The notes under the pieces: generated by a model
What the model saw: only the letters and a program-made list of their open reading frames with translations
Databases searched by the model: none
Told to the model about the DNA's origin: nothing
Made by a program: the position numbers and the translations under genes
Shown here: piece after piece, positions 34,016-43,663 of the stretch
Position numbering within the stretch: the first letter of the stretch is position 1
How the letters are laid out: each line of letters starts with the position of its first letter
Source: Hyphomicrobium sp.
GTDB taxonomy: Bacteria; Pseudomonadota; Alphaproteobacteria; Rhizobiales; Hyphomicrobiaceae
Length of the DNA: 64,000 nt
Direction of reading: 5' to 3'
Assembly (NCBI RefSeq): GCF_003987855.1
Contig: NZ_RXIZ01000016.1
Span: 1-64,000 of the forward strand

Positions 34016-34074
34016 GGTTCTTTGGAATGCCGACGGTAGCGCCGGATTGGATCGTGCCGCTGACGGAACGAAGG

Positions 34075-34161
34075 TCAGAACCGGCCGTCAGCCATGTGGA
34101 ACACGGTCACGCAAATGGCGACCGTAAGAAGAAAAATCAACGAAATTGCGATCTTGTCCAT
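34075..34161 (-). CDS. Candidate 28-residue single-span membrane peptide
   Basis: On the minus strand an ATG at 34161 with GGGAGG eight bases upstream opens a 28-codon frame: a short charged start (MDKIA), a hydrophobic run (ISLIFLLTVAICVTVF) and a polar end (HMADGRF). The layout is that of small bacterial membrane peptides such as KdpF, but there is no kdp operon here. It lies alone between the TonB receptor terminator and DUF2076. The strong ribosome site and clean span are the only support. Confidence 0.45.
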   Translation of the reverse strand: MDKIAISLIFLLTVAICVTVFHMADGRF

Positions 34162-34454
34162 GTCGAGAACCTCCCCAGATGTTTGTGCGTTCTGAATACA
34201 CGATTGGCGTGGTTGGGAGAAGAACGGACACGCACCATCCATCCCGTAGGAGGGCAGGGCAACGAGGCAAGGCTGGCGGTCTAAGACATACGGCTGATCT
34301 GCCCTCGTTCATTACCGCGCCATCCGGAATCTGCATGATCAGGTGACGGAAATGTAATTGACCCCCTATGTCCATTTCCGCGCCGATTTCCTACATGAAC
34401 GGCGTTGCATAAGGATCTGCCATCGGCAGAGGCGTTTAGCGGAGGCGAGAGCCC

Positions 34455-35135
34455 ATGAACCGGGAAGAACAGCAGCTTATCGAAGACTTGTTTGCACGCC
34501 TCCGCAACTACGGCGGGTCGGGCGATAAAGACCCGGATGCGGAGCGGCTGATCGGTGACCTGATCCGTCGGTCGCCGGACGCTCCCTACTATCTGGCGCA
34601 AACGGTCATCATTCAACAGCAGGCACTTGAGCGTGCCGAAGCTCGCATGCGCGAATTAGAAGAGGCCGCGGCGTCCAGGCAGTCGCAATATGCGCCGCGC
34701 GGCGGCAGCTTTCTTTCGGGTGGATCGGTACCCTCGGAGGGTGGTGGCCGCTATGCCTCGCCGCCGCAACGCGGGCCAGACCCGGCAGATGGGCCGCCGA
34801 ACAGTCCGTGGTCTTCGCCTGGCCGGATGGGCGGCGGTAGCGGCGGTTTTCTGTCCTCGGCGCTTTCAACCGCAGCAGGCGTCGCTGGTGGCGTCTTCCT
34901 GGCGGATGGGATCCGCAGCCTGTTCGGTGGCCACAGTGCGTCCGCCGCATCCGGATCAAGCGTCAATGACCAGTCGACTATCGACAGTCTTCAGGACCAG
35001 CTGCAGGACGCGCGCGATGACGACGATCAGGCGCGCAAGGACCTCGCAGCCGACGATGAGGAGCTGGATCGGGCGCAGGATGCGCAGGACGACGATGACG
35101 GGTCCTGGACCGACGACGACAGCATGGACGTCTAA
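34455..35135 (+). CDS. DUF2076 protein
   Basis: A 226-residue protein: an N-terminal helical domain (MNREEQQLIEDLFARLRNY, then YYLAQTVIIQQQALERAEARMRELE in parts), a Pro/Gly/Ser-rich middle and a hydrophobic Gly-rich segment (GVAGGVFLADGIRSLFGG), then an Asp-rich acidic tail. This matches DUF2076, a periplasmic ligand-binding-like family of unknown role seen in envelope and stress regions. The ATG at 34455 has a GGAGG site. Confidence 0.88.
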   Translation: MNREEQQLIEDLFARLRNYGGSGDKDPDAERLIGDLIRRSPDAPYYLAQTVIIQQQALERAEARMRELEEAAASRQSQYAPRGGSFLSGGSVPSEGGGRYASPPQRGPDPADGPPNSPWSSPGRMGGGSGGFLSSALSTAAGVAGGVFLADGIRSLFGGHSASAASGSSVNDQSTIDSLQDQLQDARDDDDQARKDLAADDEELDRAQDAQDDDDGSWTDDDSMDV

Positions 35136-35443
35136 GCTGCGCGTATCCCTCCAATAGAGGTCTACGGCGACACCCGCGCGAAGCGGTGTGTTGCCGTTTC
35201 TCTATGTGCTGTCCGCTCCCGTAGTGGATGTTCATTTGTTCGGCTGGCCTCGCGCATCAGCCCATTCGGGAGGTTGGGTGAACCTTGCCAAAACGTCACG
35301 TCATTCGCTGCTTGTCGGTCGGAACTCTCCGGCAGAGGGCATGTTGGCCATTTAGTCGGCGAGGCGGTGCTAAAGCGGCCAGTAGCGTCGATGGTTGCCC
35401 CAAACTCGAGGCAGACAGCAACACGAGCGAAAGGTGATTGATC
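35136..35443. other. Non-coding gap before the KGG gene
   Basis: About 300 bases with only shadow frames. GGAAC at 35321-35325 is followed 16 bases later by TGTT, one base off the EcfG -10 element; it may drive the KGG stress gene but lies about 100 bases before its start. Confidence 0.35.
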
Positions 35444-35674
35444 ATGGGTCAAGACGGCACGGCAAAGCGCGGCTTCGCGTCGATGGACCAGGCTAGACAG
35501 CGCGAGATCGCCCAAAAGGGCGGGGCGAGCGTTCCTGCCAGCGAGCGAAGTTTTTCGCGCAACCATGAGCTGGCGGCGGCGGCTGGTCGTAAGGGCGGGC
35601 AGGAGAGTGGTGGGAACTTCCGGCACAATCCGCAACGCGCCGCGGAGGCCGGACGCAAGGGCGGCCAAAATTGA
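35444..35674 (+). CDS. KGG-repeat general stress protein
   Basis: A 76-residue hydrophilic protein with three KGG-type repeats (EIAQKGGASV, AAGRKGGQES and EAGRKGGQN), as in Bacillus GsiB and fungal con-10. These are disordered, desiccation- or starvation-related proteins. The ATG at 35444 follows AAAGG; an in-frame TTG two codons upstream is less likely. Its presence a few kilobases from csbD and EcfG promoters strengthens the view that this region serves the general stress response. Confidence 0.9.
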   Translation: MGQDGTAKRGFASMDQARQREIAQKGGASVPASERSFSRNHELAAAAGRKGGQESGGNFRHNPQRAAEAGRKGGQN

Positions 35675-35722
35675 TCTTCAACCTAGCCGGGGCATCAACC
35701 CAGGGCGTCCCCATTCGCCTGA

Positions 35723-36136
35723 TCAACCCGGCTGATTACCGGCGGTAAGCCACTTCGGATTGAACCAACGATCGGCGGGCCCGTCATAGGGTAGTCGCGT
35801 CACGTCCCAATGACTGACGTACTTGGCGTAGACGTCCCACACGGGTGGGCCGCCGCCAATGAATACAACGCGGCCTGCATATTGTTTCAACGTCGCTTCT
35901 GGATCCATGTGTGAGCGCAGCACCACCAGTGTTCGATCGCGACGCGCGAACTCAGGCACGGCTCCGATCGTTTTCGGTCCGGCCATGAGTACGTGGCCGC
36001 GCGTGATATCGAAAAAGCGGGCCACATCTGCGACGTATTCCGGATTGCTATTGCCTTCCCACGGCAGCTGACCATGCAGCCCCAGCTGGCCAGATTGGCC
36101 GATCGCACAGATCACGCGAACAACCGTTTCCTGCAT
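35723..36136 (-). CDS. Dihydrofolate-reductase-like protein
   Basis: A 137-residue protein that starts like FolA (VRVICAIGQSGQLGLHGQLPWEG) and keeps the NADPH-binding segment (FFDITRGHVLMAGPKTIGAVPEF) and the VVFIGGGPPVWDVY loop. It is about 20 residues shorter than typical chromosomal DHFR, and the acidic residue that follows LPW in FolA is not obvious. It is therefore a DHFR-fold protein that may or may not reduce dihydrofolate. The ATG at 36136 follows GGGGGAAG. It is convergent with the KGG gene. Confidence 0.75.
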   Translation of the reverse strand: MQETVVRVICAIGQSGQLGLHGQLPWEGNSNPEYVADVARFFDITRGHVLMAGPKTIGAVPEFARRDRTLVVLRSHMDPEATLKQYAGRVVFIGGGPPVWDVYAKYVSHWDVTRLPYDGPADRWFNPKWLTAGNQPG

Positions 36137-36165
36137 GCTTCCCCCAATTTTATAATGGCCGGTCG

Positions 36166-36183
36166 GGCGTGAAGGTTCACGCC
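36166..36183. promoter_or_regulatory. 18-bp palindrome upstream of the DHFR-like gene
   Basis: GGCGTGAA and TTCACGCC flank GG symmetrically. It could be an operator for the DHFR-like gene or a stem ending the dehydrogenase transcript; no T-run is present. Confidence 0.4.
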
Positions 36184-36238
36184 TACCGGGGCCGATATTC
36201 AACAATCTGTCTGGAAACTAAAGCCGCTAGTGCGCCGG

Positions 36239-37657
36239 CTATCTGAGAAGATACCGGATGACGAGATCCGACACGCGACTGAATGGCGGGCGGAGAAGCC
36301 ATCCAAGATTCCAGCGGTTTTGTTCGAAGACACCCTTCGCATGACTGAACGTCTTGAAGCCTTCGACGCCGTGATAGGCGCCCATTCCCGACATTCCTAC
36401 GCCGCCGAAGGGCAGCGCATTTTGCACGTAATGCATCAAGGTGTCGTTGACGGTGACATTGCCGGTGACCGTTCGCGTGAGCACCTTTCGACGGTCTTCC
36501 GGGCTTTGGCCAAAATAGTAGAGCGCCAACGGGCGCGGCCGGCGATTGATGTAGGAGATGGCTTCGTCGAGCGTTCGATAGGTCACGATCGGAAGCAGCG
36601 GGCCAAACACCTCTTCCCGCATGATGGTCATGTCGTCCGTCACGTTGAGGACGATCGCGGGCAAAAGCTTGCTTGAGGCCGATCCCGTTTCTTTGCCAAA
36701 CGCGACGATCCGCGCGCCTTTGTTCGTCGCATCATCCATAGCGTTCTTGAGCCGCGTCGCCTGGCGGTTGTTCGCAATAGCGGTGTAGTTCTGATCCGCC
36801 GCGCCATTTGGATAAAACGTTTCGGCAAACTCACCGTAAACGGCGACGAACGTTGCCACGTCCCTTTCCGGAATGAGCACGTAGTCCGGCGCGATGCACG
36901 TCTGTCCGGCGTTCGCCAGCTTCCCGTAGGCCACGCATCCGGCAGCGGTTTCGACATCGGCATCAGGACCGATGAGGGTTGGCGACTTTCCGCCGAGTTC
37001 GAGGGTGACGGGTACCAGGTTCTCGGCGGCCTCTTTCATCACTAGGCGGCCGACGGTCGTGCTGCCGGTGAAGGCGAGATGATCGAAGGGCAGGCGGGAG
37101 AAGGCGATGCCCACTTCCGGGCCGCCTGTTACGACGGCCACTTGGTCTTCCGGGAAGATGTCGCGAAGCATCGACTTGAGCAATTCGCTGGTAAGCGGCG
37201 CCAGTTCGGAGGGCTTGAGTATCGCCCTGTTCCCCGCGGCGATGGCTGCAATCAGTGGCATCACCGCCAGCGAGAGGGGATAATTCCACGGAGACACGAT
37301 ACCCACTACGCCAAGCGGCTGATAATGGACGCTCGCGCGGCCGGGAATGAAGTGGAGTGATATGCGCCGGCGTTCTGGGCGCATCCATTTCGCCAGATTG
37401 CGCCTGTAATAATTGATCGACTGGATGAGCGGCACGATCTCCATGATCCGGGTCTCGTAGGCAGACCGGTATCCGAAATCGTTGCTGATCGCGGCTTCGA
37501 ATCTGGGGCGATAGGAAAGCAGGGCGCGCTTCAGCTTGCGGAGATTGGCGCGCCGCTGAGCGAGGGATGGCGGCTCGTCCCGCAGGAAAGAAGCCCGCTG
37601 CTTGCTGAAGAGAGCACTCAGCAGGAACTCTTCCTTGACCGGAACATGAGCAGTCAT
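36239..37657 (-). CDS. Coniferyl-aldehyde-type aldehyde dehydrogenase
   Basis: A 472-residue NAD(P)-dependent aldehyde dehydrogenase. The general base Glu lies in LELGGKSPTLIG and the nucleophile Cys in NAGQTCIAPDYVLIP; the QTCIAPDYVL form, the PWNYPLSLAVMPLIAAIAAGN segment and the C-terminal NALPFGGVGMSGMGAYHG are typical of CalB-like and other class-3-type enzymes for aromatic or long-chain aldehydes. A hydrophobic C-terminal end may attach it to membrane. The ATG at 37657 has a GGAG site. A TetR regulator lies divergently 100 bases away and probably represses it. Confidence 0.88.
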   Translation of the reverse strand: MTAHVPVKEEFLLSALFSKQRASFLRDEPPSLAQRRANLRKLKRALLSYRPRFEAAISNDFGYRSAYETRIMEIVPLIQSINYYRRNLAKWMRPERRRISLHFIPGRASVHYQPLGVVGIVSPWNYPLSLAVMPLIAAIAAGNRAILKPSELAPLTSELLKSMLRDIFPEDQVAVVTGGPEVGIAFSRLPFDHLAFTGSTTVGRLVMKEAAENLVPVTLELGGKSPTLIGPDADVETAAGCVAYGKLANAGQTCIAPDYVLIPERDVATFVAVYGEFAETFYPNGAADQNYTAIANNRQATRLKNAMDDATNKGARIVAFGKETGSASSKLLPAIVLNVTDDMTIMREEVFGPLLPIVTYRTLDEAISYINRRPRPLALYYFGQSPEDRRKVLTRTVTGNVTVNDTLMHYVQNALPFGGVGMSGMGAYHGVEGFKTFSHAKGVFEQNRWNLGWLLRPPFSRVSDLVIRYLLR

Positions 37658-37756
37658 TAATCGATCTCCAATGTAGACAGCGGAAACATGTAGGTTGATA
37701 TGGGGCTGCCGGTTTCCCCTGCCATCACGTGATGCCTCCGTAATCCCGGTGTCGCC

Positions 37757-38356
37757 TTGAGCGAACCTCCTGAACGACCATACCATCACGGCGATCTCAA
37801 GCGCGCTTTGATGGAAACGGCGCAAGAGATGTTACGTGAAGCGGGGGGATGGCGGTTTACCCTGCGCGAATTGGCGCGTCGAGCCCATGTGAGCCACACC
37901 GCGCCTTATAAGCATTTCGCGGATAAGTCGGAACTTTTGGCCGAAATATCAATGCATGGGCATCGGCAACTTTGCGACCGGATCAATTCCGCCACTCGCC
38001 GCGAAAACAAGCCGCCTCACGCCGAGATAGTTGCAATTCTTCGGAGCCACGTTGGTTTCGCGCTTACGAATGCGTCGCTTTACCGCCTCATGTTCAGCTC
38101 GGAACTCGCGGCACTCCCGGCCAACGAACCGGAACCGGTGCGGCAATCCACGCGCCAGGCTTTATTGCAGTGTGTGAGTCGTGGCCAAGAGACGGGAGAT
38201 TTCAGGAGAGGATCCGCCGAGGGGCAGGCAAGAGCCGCGTGGGCGTTTGTGCACGGGCTATCGTTGCTGCTCATCGATCAGGATGAAACGGAAGACAGGA
38301 GTGGGGAAGCGATCGACGATGCGATCTCTAGCTTCCTCAAAGGTGTTCTGGCCTAG
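37757..38356 (+). CDS. TetR/AcrR-family regulator of the aldehyde dehydrogenase
   Basis: A 199-residue TetR protein. The start HHGDLKRALMETAQEML leads into the helix-turn-helix FTLRELARRAHVSHTAPYKHFADKSELLAEI, and a TetR_C-type ligand domain follows. The start is a TTG at 37757 without a strong ribosome site. It is divergent from the aldehyde dehydrogenase, the usual arrangement for a local repressor responding to the substrate. Confidence 0.85.
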   Translation: MSEPPERPYHHGDLKRALMETAQEMLREAGGWRFTLRELARRAHVSHTAPYKHFADKSELLAEISMHGHRQLCDRINSATRRENKPPHAEIVAILRSHVGFALTNASLYRLMFSSELAALPANEPEPVRQSTRQALLQCVSRGQETGDFRRGSAEGQARAAWAFVHGLSLLLIDQDETEDRSGEAIDDAISSFLKGVLA

Positions 38357-38388
38357 GGGTTCGATAATCGGCTGCTGGTCGCGTCTGC

Positions 38389-39639
38389 TCAGGCAGCCAT
38401 ATCGAGGGTTCCGAGAACCCATTTCTCATACTCGTCACTGAGATCCTGCAGCCATGCTTTCGGCATGCTGGCAATCTTCTTGGTTTCGGAGCTTGCCCGG
38501 ATCGGGAACGAGACGTGCACGCGCTTCAAGCCGTTCTCCATCGGCGGAGAAGAGATCATCCCGCCGATGTGGCCGATGGCAAGGGATGCCTTCAAATAGT
38601 CGCTGGCGCGCTTTGGTGCGCTATGCAGGGGAGGAGTGAAAAGCACGGAATCCTGCATCGAGCGCTGGGGCTCGCAGTTGCGCAACTCGAATTCGACGCC
38701 GACGGCTGTACCGGCCTCTGTGCCTTCGCTTCGTACGTTGACATGCACGTTGCTGCCGGCGGCTGGCCACGTGCTCATGGGCTCCATGAGCATGTAGAAA
38801 ATTTCGCGCATCGTTGCGGGATTTGCATCGATGGCCAAGCTCGATTGCTCGGCAGTGACGGAAATCTGCGCGGCTCCGGCGTCACGATTGATGCTGTCTG
38901 CGCATTCGGTTATGACTGAAACAACGTCGGTGCTATTGAGGGCACCAGTGGAGGCGTTAAGAACAGGCGTCTTCAGGCTCTCACTCAACTCGATCGTGCG
39001 CTCGGCCTCCTCGACCGGGATACGCCAATGGTCGCGAACGCGCAGCTGTGACCAGAGCTTCTGCGCCGACGGGCGCCAGGCTGTTTCCGCGACCGCGTCC
39101 TTGAGATAGCGATACATCGTCAGCGGCGCATTGTTGTACGGCAACAGCCCCGACAACATGGCTAGGTCATTCATCCGGTCGCGAAGAAGCGTGCGGTGCA
39201 ACGCGCTGAGCTTGTCGCGCAGAAGCATGTCATATTCGTTCTTGAGGAGATAGAACGTAATCGCCTGTTCGATCTCGGCCTCAAGGACGCGCAGATCCCA
39301 GGGCTTCGAAATGTAGCGGAGGATCTCGCCTTTGTTCACGGCGTCGATGGCGCTGTCGAGATCGGCGTAGGCGGTCGTGAGCATGCGGATGATGTCCGGA
39401 CGCTCGTTGCGAATGCGGTTGAGCAGGCTTACGCCGCTGCGGCCCGGCATCCGCTGGTCGGAAATGACGAGTCCGATGTTGTGGTCGCCGGATAGAATGA
39501 GCGTTTCAGCTTCGTCGGCGCTCGTCGCGGTCAGGACGTCGTACTTCGCGCCAAAGGCCTTTTTGAAGTACTTGACCGCTTGCGGCTCGTCGTCGACGAT
39601 CAAGATCTCGACGGGCTGGTCAGTACGAAGCGAGTCCAT
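38389..39639 (-). CDS. PhcQ-like receiver protein with degenerate kinase-like output domain
   Basis: A 416-residue response regulator. The receiver domain (ILIVDDEPQAVKYFKKAFG, phospho-site in VISDQRMPGRSG, then TTAYADLDSAIDAVNKG and ISKPW) is followed by about 290 residues with a helical segment and a weak ATPase-like fold lacking clear HATPase boxes. This is the layout of PhcQ in the Ralstonia quorum-sensing operon. The ATG at 39639 overlaps the kinase stop by 20 bases, so the two are coupled. It has a paralog at the other end of the cluster. Confidence 0.8.
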   Translation of the reverse strand: MDSLRTDQPVEILIVDDEPQAVKYFKKAFGAKYDVLTATSADEAETLILSGDHNIGLVISDQRMPGRSGVSLLNRIRNERPDIIRMLTTAYADLDSAIDAVNKGEILRYISKPWDLRVLEAEIEQAITFYLLKNEYDMLLRDKLSALHRTLLRDRMNDLAMLSGLLPYNNAPLTMYRYLKDAVAETAWRPSAQKLWSQLRVRDHWRIPVEEAERTIELSESLKTPVLNASTGALNSTDVVSVITECADSINRDAGAAQISVTAEQSSLAIDANPATMREIFYMLMEPMSTWPAAGSNVHVNVRSEGTEAGTAVGVEFELRNCEPQRSMQDSVLFTPPLHSAPKRASDYLKASLAIGHIGGMISSPPMENGLKRVHVSFPIRASSETKKIASMPKAWLQDLSDEYEKWVLGTLDMAA

Positions 39640-42262
39640 AAGCGACCTGGTCTTCTTTTTCCGAGGCGATCGGCAAGTTGAAACGGAACTCGGTCCACTC
39701 TCCAAGACTACTCTTAACACTCAATGAACCCCCATGGTTGGCAATGATGCGGTGGCTGACCGCAAGGCCGAGTCCCATGCCTTCGCCGACGTCTTTCGTG
39801 GAGAAGAAGGGGTCAAATATCTGGCTCTGAATTTTCGGATCGATGCCGGTTCCGTTGTCACGAACGGACACAATGACCTCGTTACCCTCGATTTTGGAGG
39901 TAATCGCAATTTCCGGCGTACGTTCTTCTTCGACGGTTCTTACAGCAGCGACCGCGTTGACGATCAGATTGACCAGAACCTGAGCGATCGTCGACTGCGA
40001 GCCATACACGTCAGCGTTGGCATCGATATTCTTCGTTATGGTTATGCCTTTCTGAACGTGTGCCGTAAATCGAAGCGCGTGGTCGATCGCGGATTCGATG
40101 CGGAATGGGCGAGGGTGCTCAGGCCGGTGAGGTGCGGTGAAGCCCCTGAGGTCGGTTACGACGCGATGGATACGCTCGTAGCCGGCGTGGATGTCCTTCA
40201 ATGTATCGGCTGTGTCCGGATCCGATTGAATGGTTGGGTCGCGGGCCGCAAGCTGTAGCGCCGTGCCCATGAAGTTCAGTGGGTTGCCAATTTCGTGAAG
40301 GAGTCCGGCGGCCATGGTTCCGAGCGCGCTCAATCGTGCGTTCTGGACAAGGGCGGCCTCGGTTTCGCGCAACTGCTGCAAGCTCTGCTTGAGCTCGGCA
40401 TTGGTGCGATGGAGATCGCTTTCGAGCTGAGCCGCACGGATCAAATTCGCGATGCGCGAGCGGACTTCAAGCCCGCTGAAGGGTTTGATCAGGAAGTCAT
40501 CGGCACCGTGCTTCAGGGCGATGATCTTGGCATCCTCATCGGCGCGTGCCGTCAGGATGATGATCTTTATGGCTCGCGTTGCGGGCTCTTCCTTGAGAGT
40601 ACGGCAGACCTCGAGGCCCGTAATGCCTGGGAGCATCACGTCCAGTAGCATCAGATCAGGCTTGTATTCTCTGGCCTTCTCAACCGCGCCCACCCCGTCC
40701 GACGCTTCGATGATGCGATAGTTCTCGCGCAGCATCGACGCCAGATAGCGGCGCATATCCGGTTCGTCATCGACGATCAGCAGAAGTGGCAATTCATGCG
40801 CCTCGGGGGCGCTTGCGGGTTCCTGCGTAGTGGGCGGCGGGGGCAAGGCTGCTGGGGCGTCGGGCACGAGGATGGCGCGGGCGGAAGCCATACGGTCGAA
40901 GGTGCGCAGGGGATCGTCTGCCAAGCGATCGGGCTTCTCCTCCGAATCCATGTCGAGTTGCGATGCCTCCAATGCATGCGGCAGGCGCAGAATGAATGTC
41001 GTGCCGTGGCCTGTATCGCTCGTCGCCGATACGTCGCCGCCGTGACGGGTTATGAGTTCGCGAACGAGCGCGAGACCAAGACCCAGGCCTTGGTGGCGGC
41101 GTGTGGCCGAGCCATCGACCTGGTAGAAGCGATCGAAGATGTGAGGCAGCTGTTCGGCTGGAATACCGATACCGGTATCGGAGATCCTGACGATTACCTT
41201 CTGGTTCTCATTCCAACCCGAAACGTCGATCCGTCCTCCCGGCGGCGTGAATTTGATGGCGTTGGAGATGACGTTGCTGACGATCTTTTCGAGTGCGTCG
41301 GGGTCCGCGTTGATGAGCAGGTCGCCGGTGGGTTCTTCGAGATTTAGCTCGACGCCCTTCAGAGCGGCGAGATGCTTCATCGAGGCCACCGTATGTTTTA
41401 GAAAATGCCCCATGTCGATCGACTTTTTCGACAGCGCGGCGCGGCCTTCCTCAAGCCGGATGAGACTTAGGATGTCGTTGACGAGACGAAGCAGGCGAAG
41501 CGCGTTGTTTTCGATGACCTCCAGGAGTTCCTGGGACGCAGCGGAAAGATGGGTCGAGTCCGACTTCAGCTTTTCGACGGGGGCAAGGATCAGGGTCAGC
41601 GGCGTGCGCAACTCGTGGCTGACGTTGGCGAAGAACTGAGACTTCAGCCTGTCGAGGGCCGACAATTCCTGATGCTGAGCAGACAGTTTGTACTTGAGCC
41701 GGAATTCGTTGAAGCGGCGACGGTAGTTGAAGTGGACGGCGGTGATCGAGATTATGCACGTCAAAACGAGGAAGTAGAGGTTGTTCAAAAGCGTGTTCAT
41801 CGTCTCCGAAGCGCTGGGCACCCGCGAGCATGCGACGATGTAGATGCCGAGTGTAGAGATGCACAACAGCGCGGCTTCGAACGGCTGCATCGGCGCCAGG
41901 ACGCCAACGGCGAACAAGATCAGAAACAGGCCGTTATAATAGGTCGAGTTGGCCCCGTCGGTGATTCCGATGATGACGGCAATCGAGGCGACGGCGATGA
42001 GCAGCCCTGCCATCGTGAGATATCGGACGTAGATGGCGGTCCGGTGCCAGAAGTGAAGGGCGTAGAGGACGGCAATTAGGCCTGCCGCGATGAGCCGGAT
42101 AGCCGCGAGCGTCTCGAGCTGACCGGCATACGTGATGTAGTCGAGAGCGATACCTGCCGGAATAAGCACGATGCCCAGGATGCACGCAACCTTCGACTGC
42201 CTTAGCCGAAGCTCATGCTCCTCAGCCTCGAAGGCGTGTCTCAGGTCGTTGCTGTCATCCAT
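39620..42262 (-). CDS. Double-kinase hybrid sensor: PhcS-like kinase, receiver, second kinase
   Basis: An 880-residue protein. Residues 25-180 form about six membrane spans; the first kinase core has His216 in FANVSHELRTP, an N-box around 334 and G-boxes to 425; a receiver spans 493-605 with Asp541 in LMLLDVMLPG and Lys593; a second kinase follows with His656 in AAGLLHEIGNP, an N-box near 765 and DNGTGID at about 802. In Ralstonia, PhcS is a membrane sensor kinase and PhcR a receiver joined to a kinase domain; here both appear in one chain. The start is four bases after the upstream methyltransferase stop, so they are one operon. Confidence 0.85.
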   Translation of the reverse strand: MDDSNDLRHAFEAEEHELRLRQSKVACILGIVLIPAGIALDYITYAGQLETLAAIRLIAAGLIAVLYALHFWHRTAIYVRYLTMAGLLIAVASIAVIIGITDGANSTYYNGLFLILFAVGVLAPMQPFEAALLCISTLGIYIVACSRVPSASETMNTLLNNLYFLVLTCIISITAVHFNYRRRFNEFRLKYKLSAQHQELSALDRLKSQFFANVSHELRTPLTLILAPVEKLKSDSTHLSAASQELLEVIENNALRLLRLVNDILSLIRLEEGRAALSKKSIDMGHFLKHTVASMKHLAALKGVELNLEEPTGDLLINADPDALEKIVSNVISNAIKFTPPGGRIDVSGWNENQKVIVRISDTGIGIPAEQLPHIFDRFYQVDGSATRRHQGLGLGLALVRELITRHGGDVSATSDTGHGTTFILRLPHALEASQLDMDSEEKPDRLADDPLRTFDRMASARAILVPDAPAALPPPPTTQEPASAPEAHELPLLLIVDDEPDMRRYLASMLRENYRIIEASDGVGAVEKAREYKPDLMLLDVMLPGITGLEVCRTLKEEPATRAIKIIILTARADEDAKIIALKHGADDFLIKPFSGLEVRSRIANLIRAAQLESDLHRTNAELKQSLQQLRETEAALVQNARLSALGTMAAGLLHEIGNPLNFMGTALQLAARDPTIQSDPDTADTLKDIHAGYERIHRVVTDLRGFTAPHRPEHPRPFRIESAIDHALRFTAHVQKGITITKNIDANADVYGSQSTIAQVLVNLIVNAVAAVRTVEEERTPEIAITSKIEGNEVIVSVRDNGTGIDPKIQSQIFDPFFSTKDVGEGMGLGLAVSHRIIANHGGSLSVKSSLGEWTEFRFNLPIASEKEDQVAYGLASY

Positions 42263-42265
42263 GCT

Positions 42266-43663
42266 TCAGCTAGGTGGTTTGTCGATCTCCAGGAATACGT
42301 TGATACCGGTCTGGTCTGTATAAATCTTTAGCGACCCGAGATCTGGTGCGAGCCTGGTCATGTCGGATTCATCACGCAGGACGAGATGCCACTCCATGAC
42401 GTGCTCCATCAAACCTTTCACAGGGTTTGACGAGTGGACGTTTGTGACAATGACGCGACCACCGGGTTCGCACCACTGGTAGAAGAGACGTACCAGCTTG
42501 GTACAGACACGATCGGACAGGTAATCAAAGAGGCCGGCGCAATATATGATGTCGTAAGTCTTAGCGGCCTCAGGCAGCTCGATCGCCTGGCGAAGTAGCT
42601 CCTGGACGGTCTTGAGGATGTAGGTGACCTTGGGTGGGTCTTCCTGACCTTCCGTGACGTTCTCGATTTGGCGCTTGGCGTATGCGAGCGTCTCGGCGTT
42701 GAAGTCGAGCAGGTCGAACGAGAAGCGTGATGCTTCCTTGTTTTTAGCGAAAAAGAGCTGCAACTCTTGGACCGGCCCGCAGCCGACGTTAAGGACTCGG
42801 ACCTGCCGTCCCGCTGCAGCCGCTTCTTCGGCCGCGCGGCAAAGCATGTCGTCCAGCATGTAGATGCGGTTGCGATGGGCCTCGGGCGGGCCGCCGTTCA
42901 GTAGCCAATCGTTAATGATCTGCCCGAATGTGGTCTTGCCGCCGCGCTCCTTGCGGAACATCATGTTAACCATTTCGTAGTCGCCGGCGTAGCCAAGCGG
43001 CTTCGAATAGACTCGGTTGAAGAACGGCGAAGCCATCATCAAGGGCAGCAGATCGCGCTGGGCGAGCTGCTTGTGGTTCTCGACCTCATCCACTTCGAGC
43101 TGACGGCAAGCCTCTTCCAGCTCAAGGAAAAGCTGGGTGAGACGCGGCATGATCGGGGCCTTGATTTCCTCGAAGCGCTCGGTGTCCAGCGGCGCGGCGA
43201 GGGTACCGGGCTCTCCTTCGATAGCCAGGTCGACCTGGTCCAGCCAGAAGCTAAGATCGCTCAAAAACGATCTCAGGTCAGCAACCTTCAATTGGTAGTT
43301 TGGATCGAGTTTGTTGCCACGATCCCATTCGTCCACGAACCGGCCGACTTCGGAGCCGAGCCCAGCGGGATCGGACACAATGCCGTCGATCGATGACCAC
43401 TGATTAACGAGCGTTGCGGACACCACAACGAGGATGCTCGTGGTCACGACGCCGGTGACGACAGCATCCCCCTGGTAAACAAGGTTCTTGCCGCGCCTGA
43501 CCTTGAGGTCGCTCAGAACCTCACTTGTTTGGACCGGGGAGATCGGATTGTAGATCTCGAAGACGATATTTCGTCTTGAAAGCTTGCTGAGGGTGCCCCG
43601 GAAAATACCCCCCTGGCTGCTTCTAAATGAGACCGTGCGATCAATATCTCGCTCGATGCGCAA
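42266..43663 (-). CDS. phcB: PhcB-like SAM-dependent methyltransferase with N-terminal PilZ-like domain
   Basis: A 465-residue protein. Residues 1-90 resemble a small PilZ-type barrel (FRGTLSKLSRRNIVFEIYNP). The C-terminal half is a class I methyltransferase with SAM motif I VLNVGCGP at 290-297 and a preceding YSKPLGYAGDYEMVNMMFRKE segment that is characteristic of proteins annotated as 3-hydroxypalmitate methyl ester biosynthesis (PhcB). PhcB makes the 3-hydroxy fatty acid methyl ester signal sensed by PhcS. Immediately upstream of a PhcS-like kinase, the same role is likely here. The PilZ-like part raises the question of c-di-GMP input. Confidence 0.8.
   Translation of the reverse strand: MRIERDIDRTVSFRSSQGGIFRGTLSKLSRRNIVFEIYNPISPVQTSEVLSDLKVRRGKNLVYQGDAVVTGVVTTSILVVVSATLVNQWSSIDGIVSDPAGLGSEVGRFVDEWDRGNKLDPNYQLKVADLRSFLSDLSFWLDQVDLAIEGEPGTLAAPLDTERFEEIKAPIMPRLTQLFLELEEACRQLEVDEVENHKQLAQRDLLPLMMASPFFNRVYSKPLGYAGDYEMVNMMFRKERGGKTTFGQIINDWLLNGGPPEAHRNRIYMLDDMLCRAAEEAAAAGRQVRVLNVGCGPVQELQLFFAKNKEASRFSFDLLDFNAETLAYAKRQIENVTEGQEDPPKVTYILKTVQELLRQAIELPEAAKTYDIIYCAGLFDYLSDRVCTKLVRLFYQWCEPGGRVIVTNVHSSNPVKGLMEHVMEWHLVLRDESDMTRLAPDLGSLKIYTDQTGINVFLEIDKPPS

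Noticed and set aside
35321-35345. EcfG-like site GGAAC-N16-TGTT before the KGG gene
   Set aside because: One base off consensus and about 100 bases from the start, so not listed as a promoter on its own.
35162-35668. 168-codon minus-strand frame over the KGG gene
   Set aside because: The KGG repeats on the plus strand are diagnostic; the minus frame has no features.
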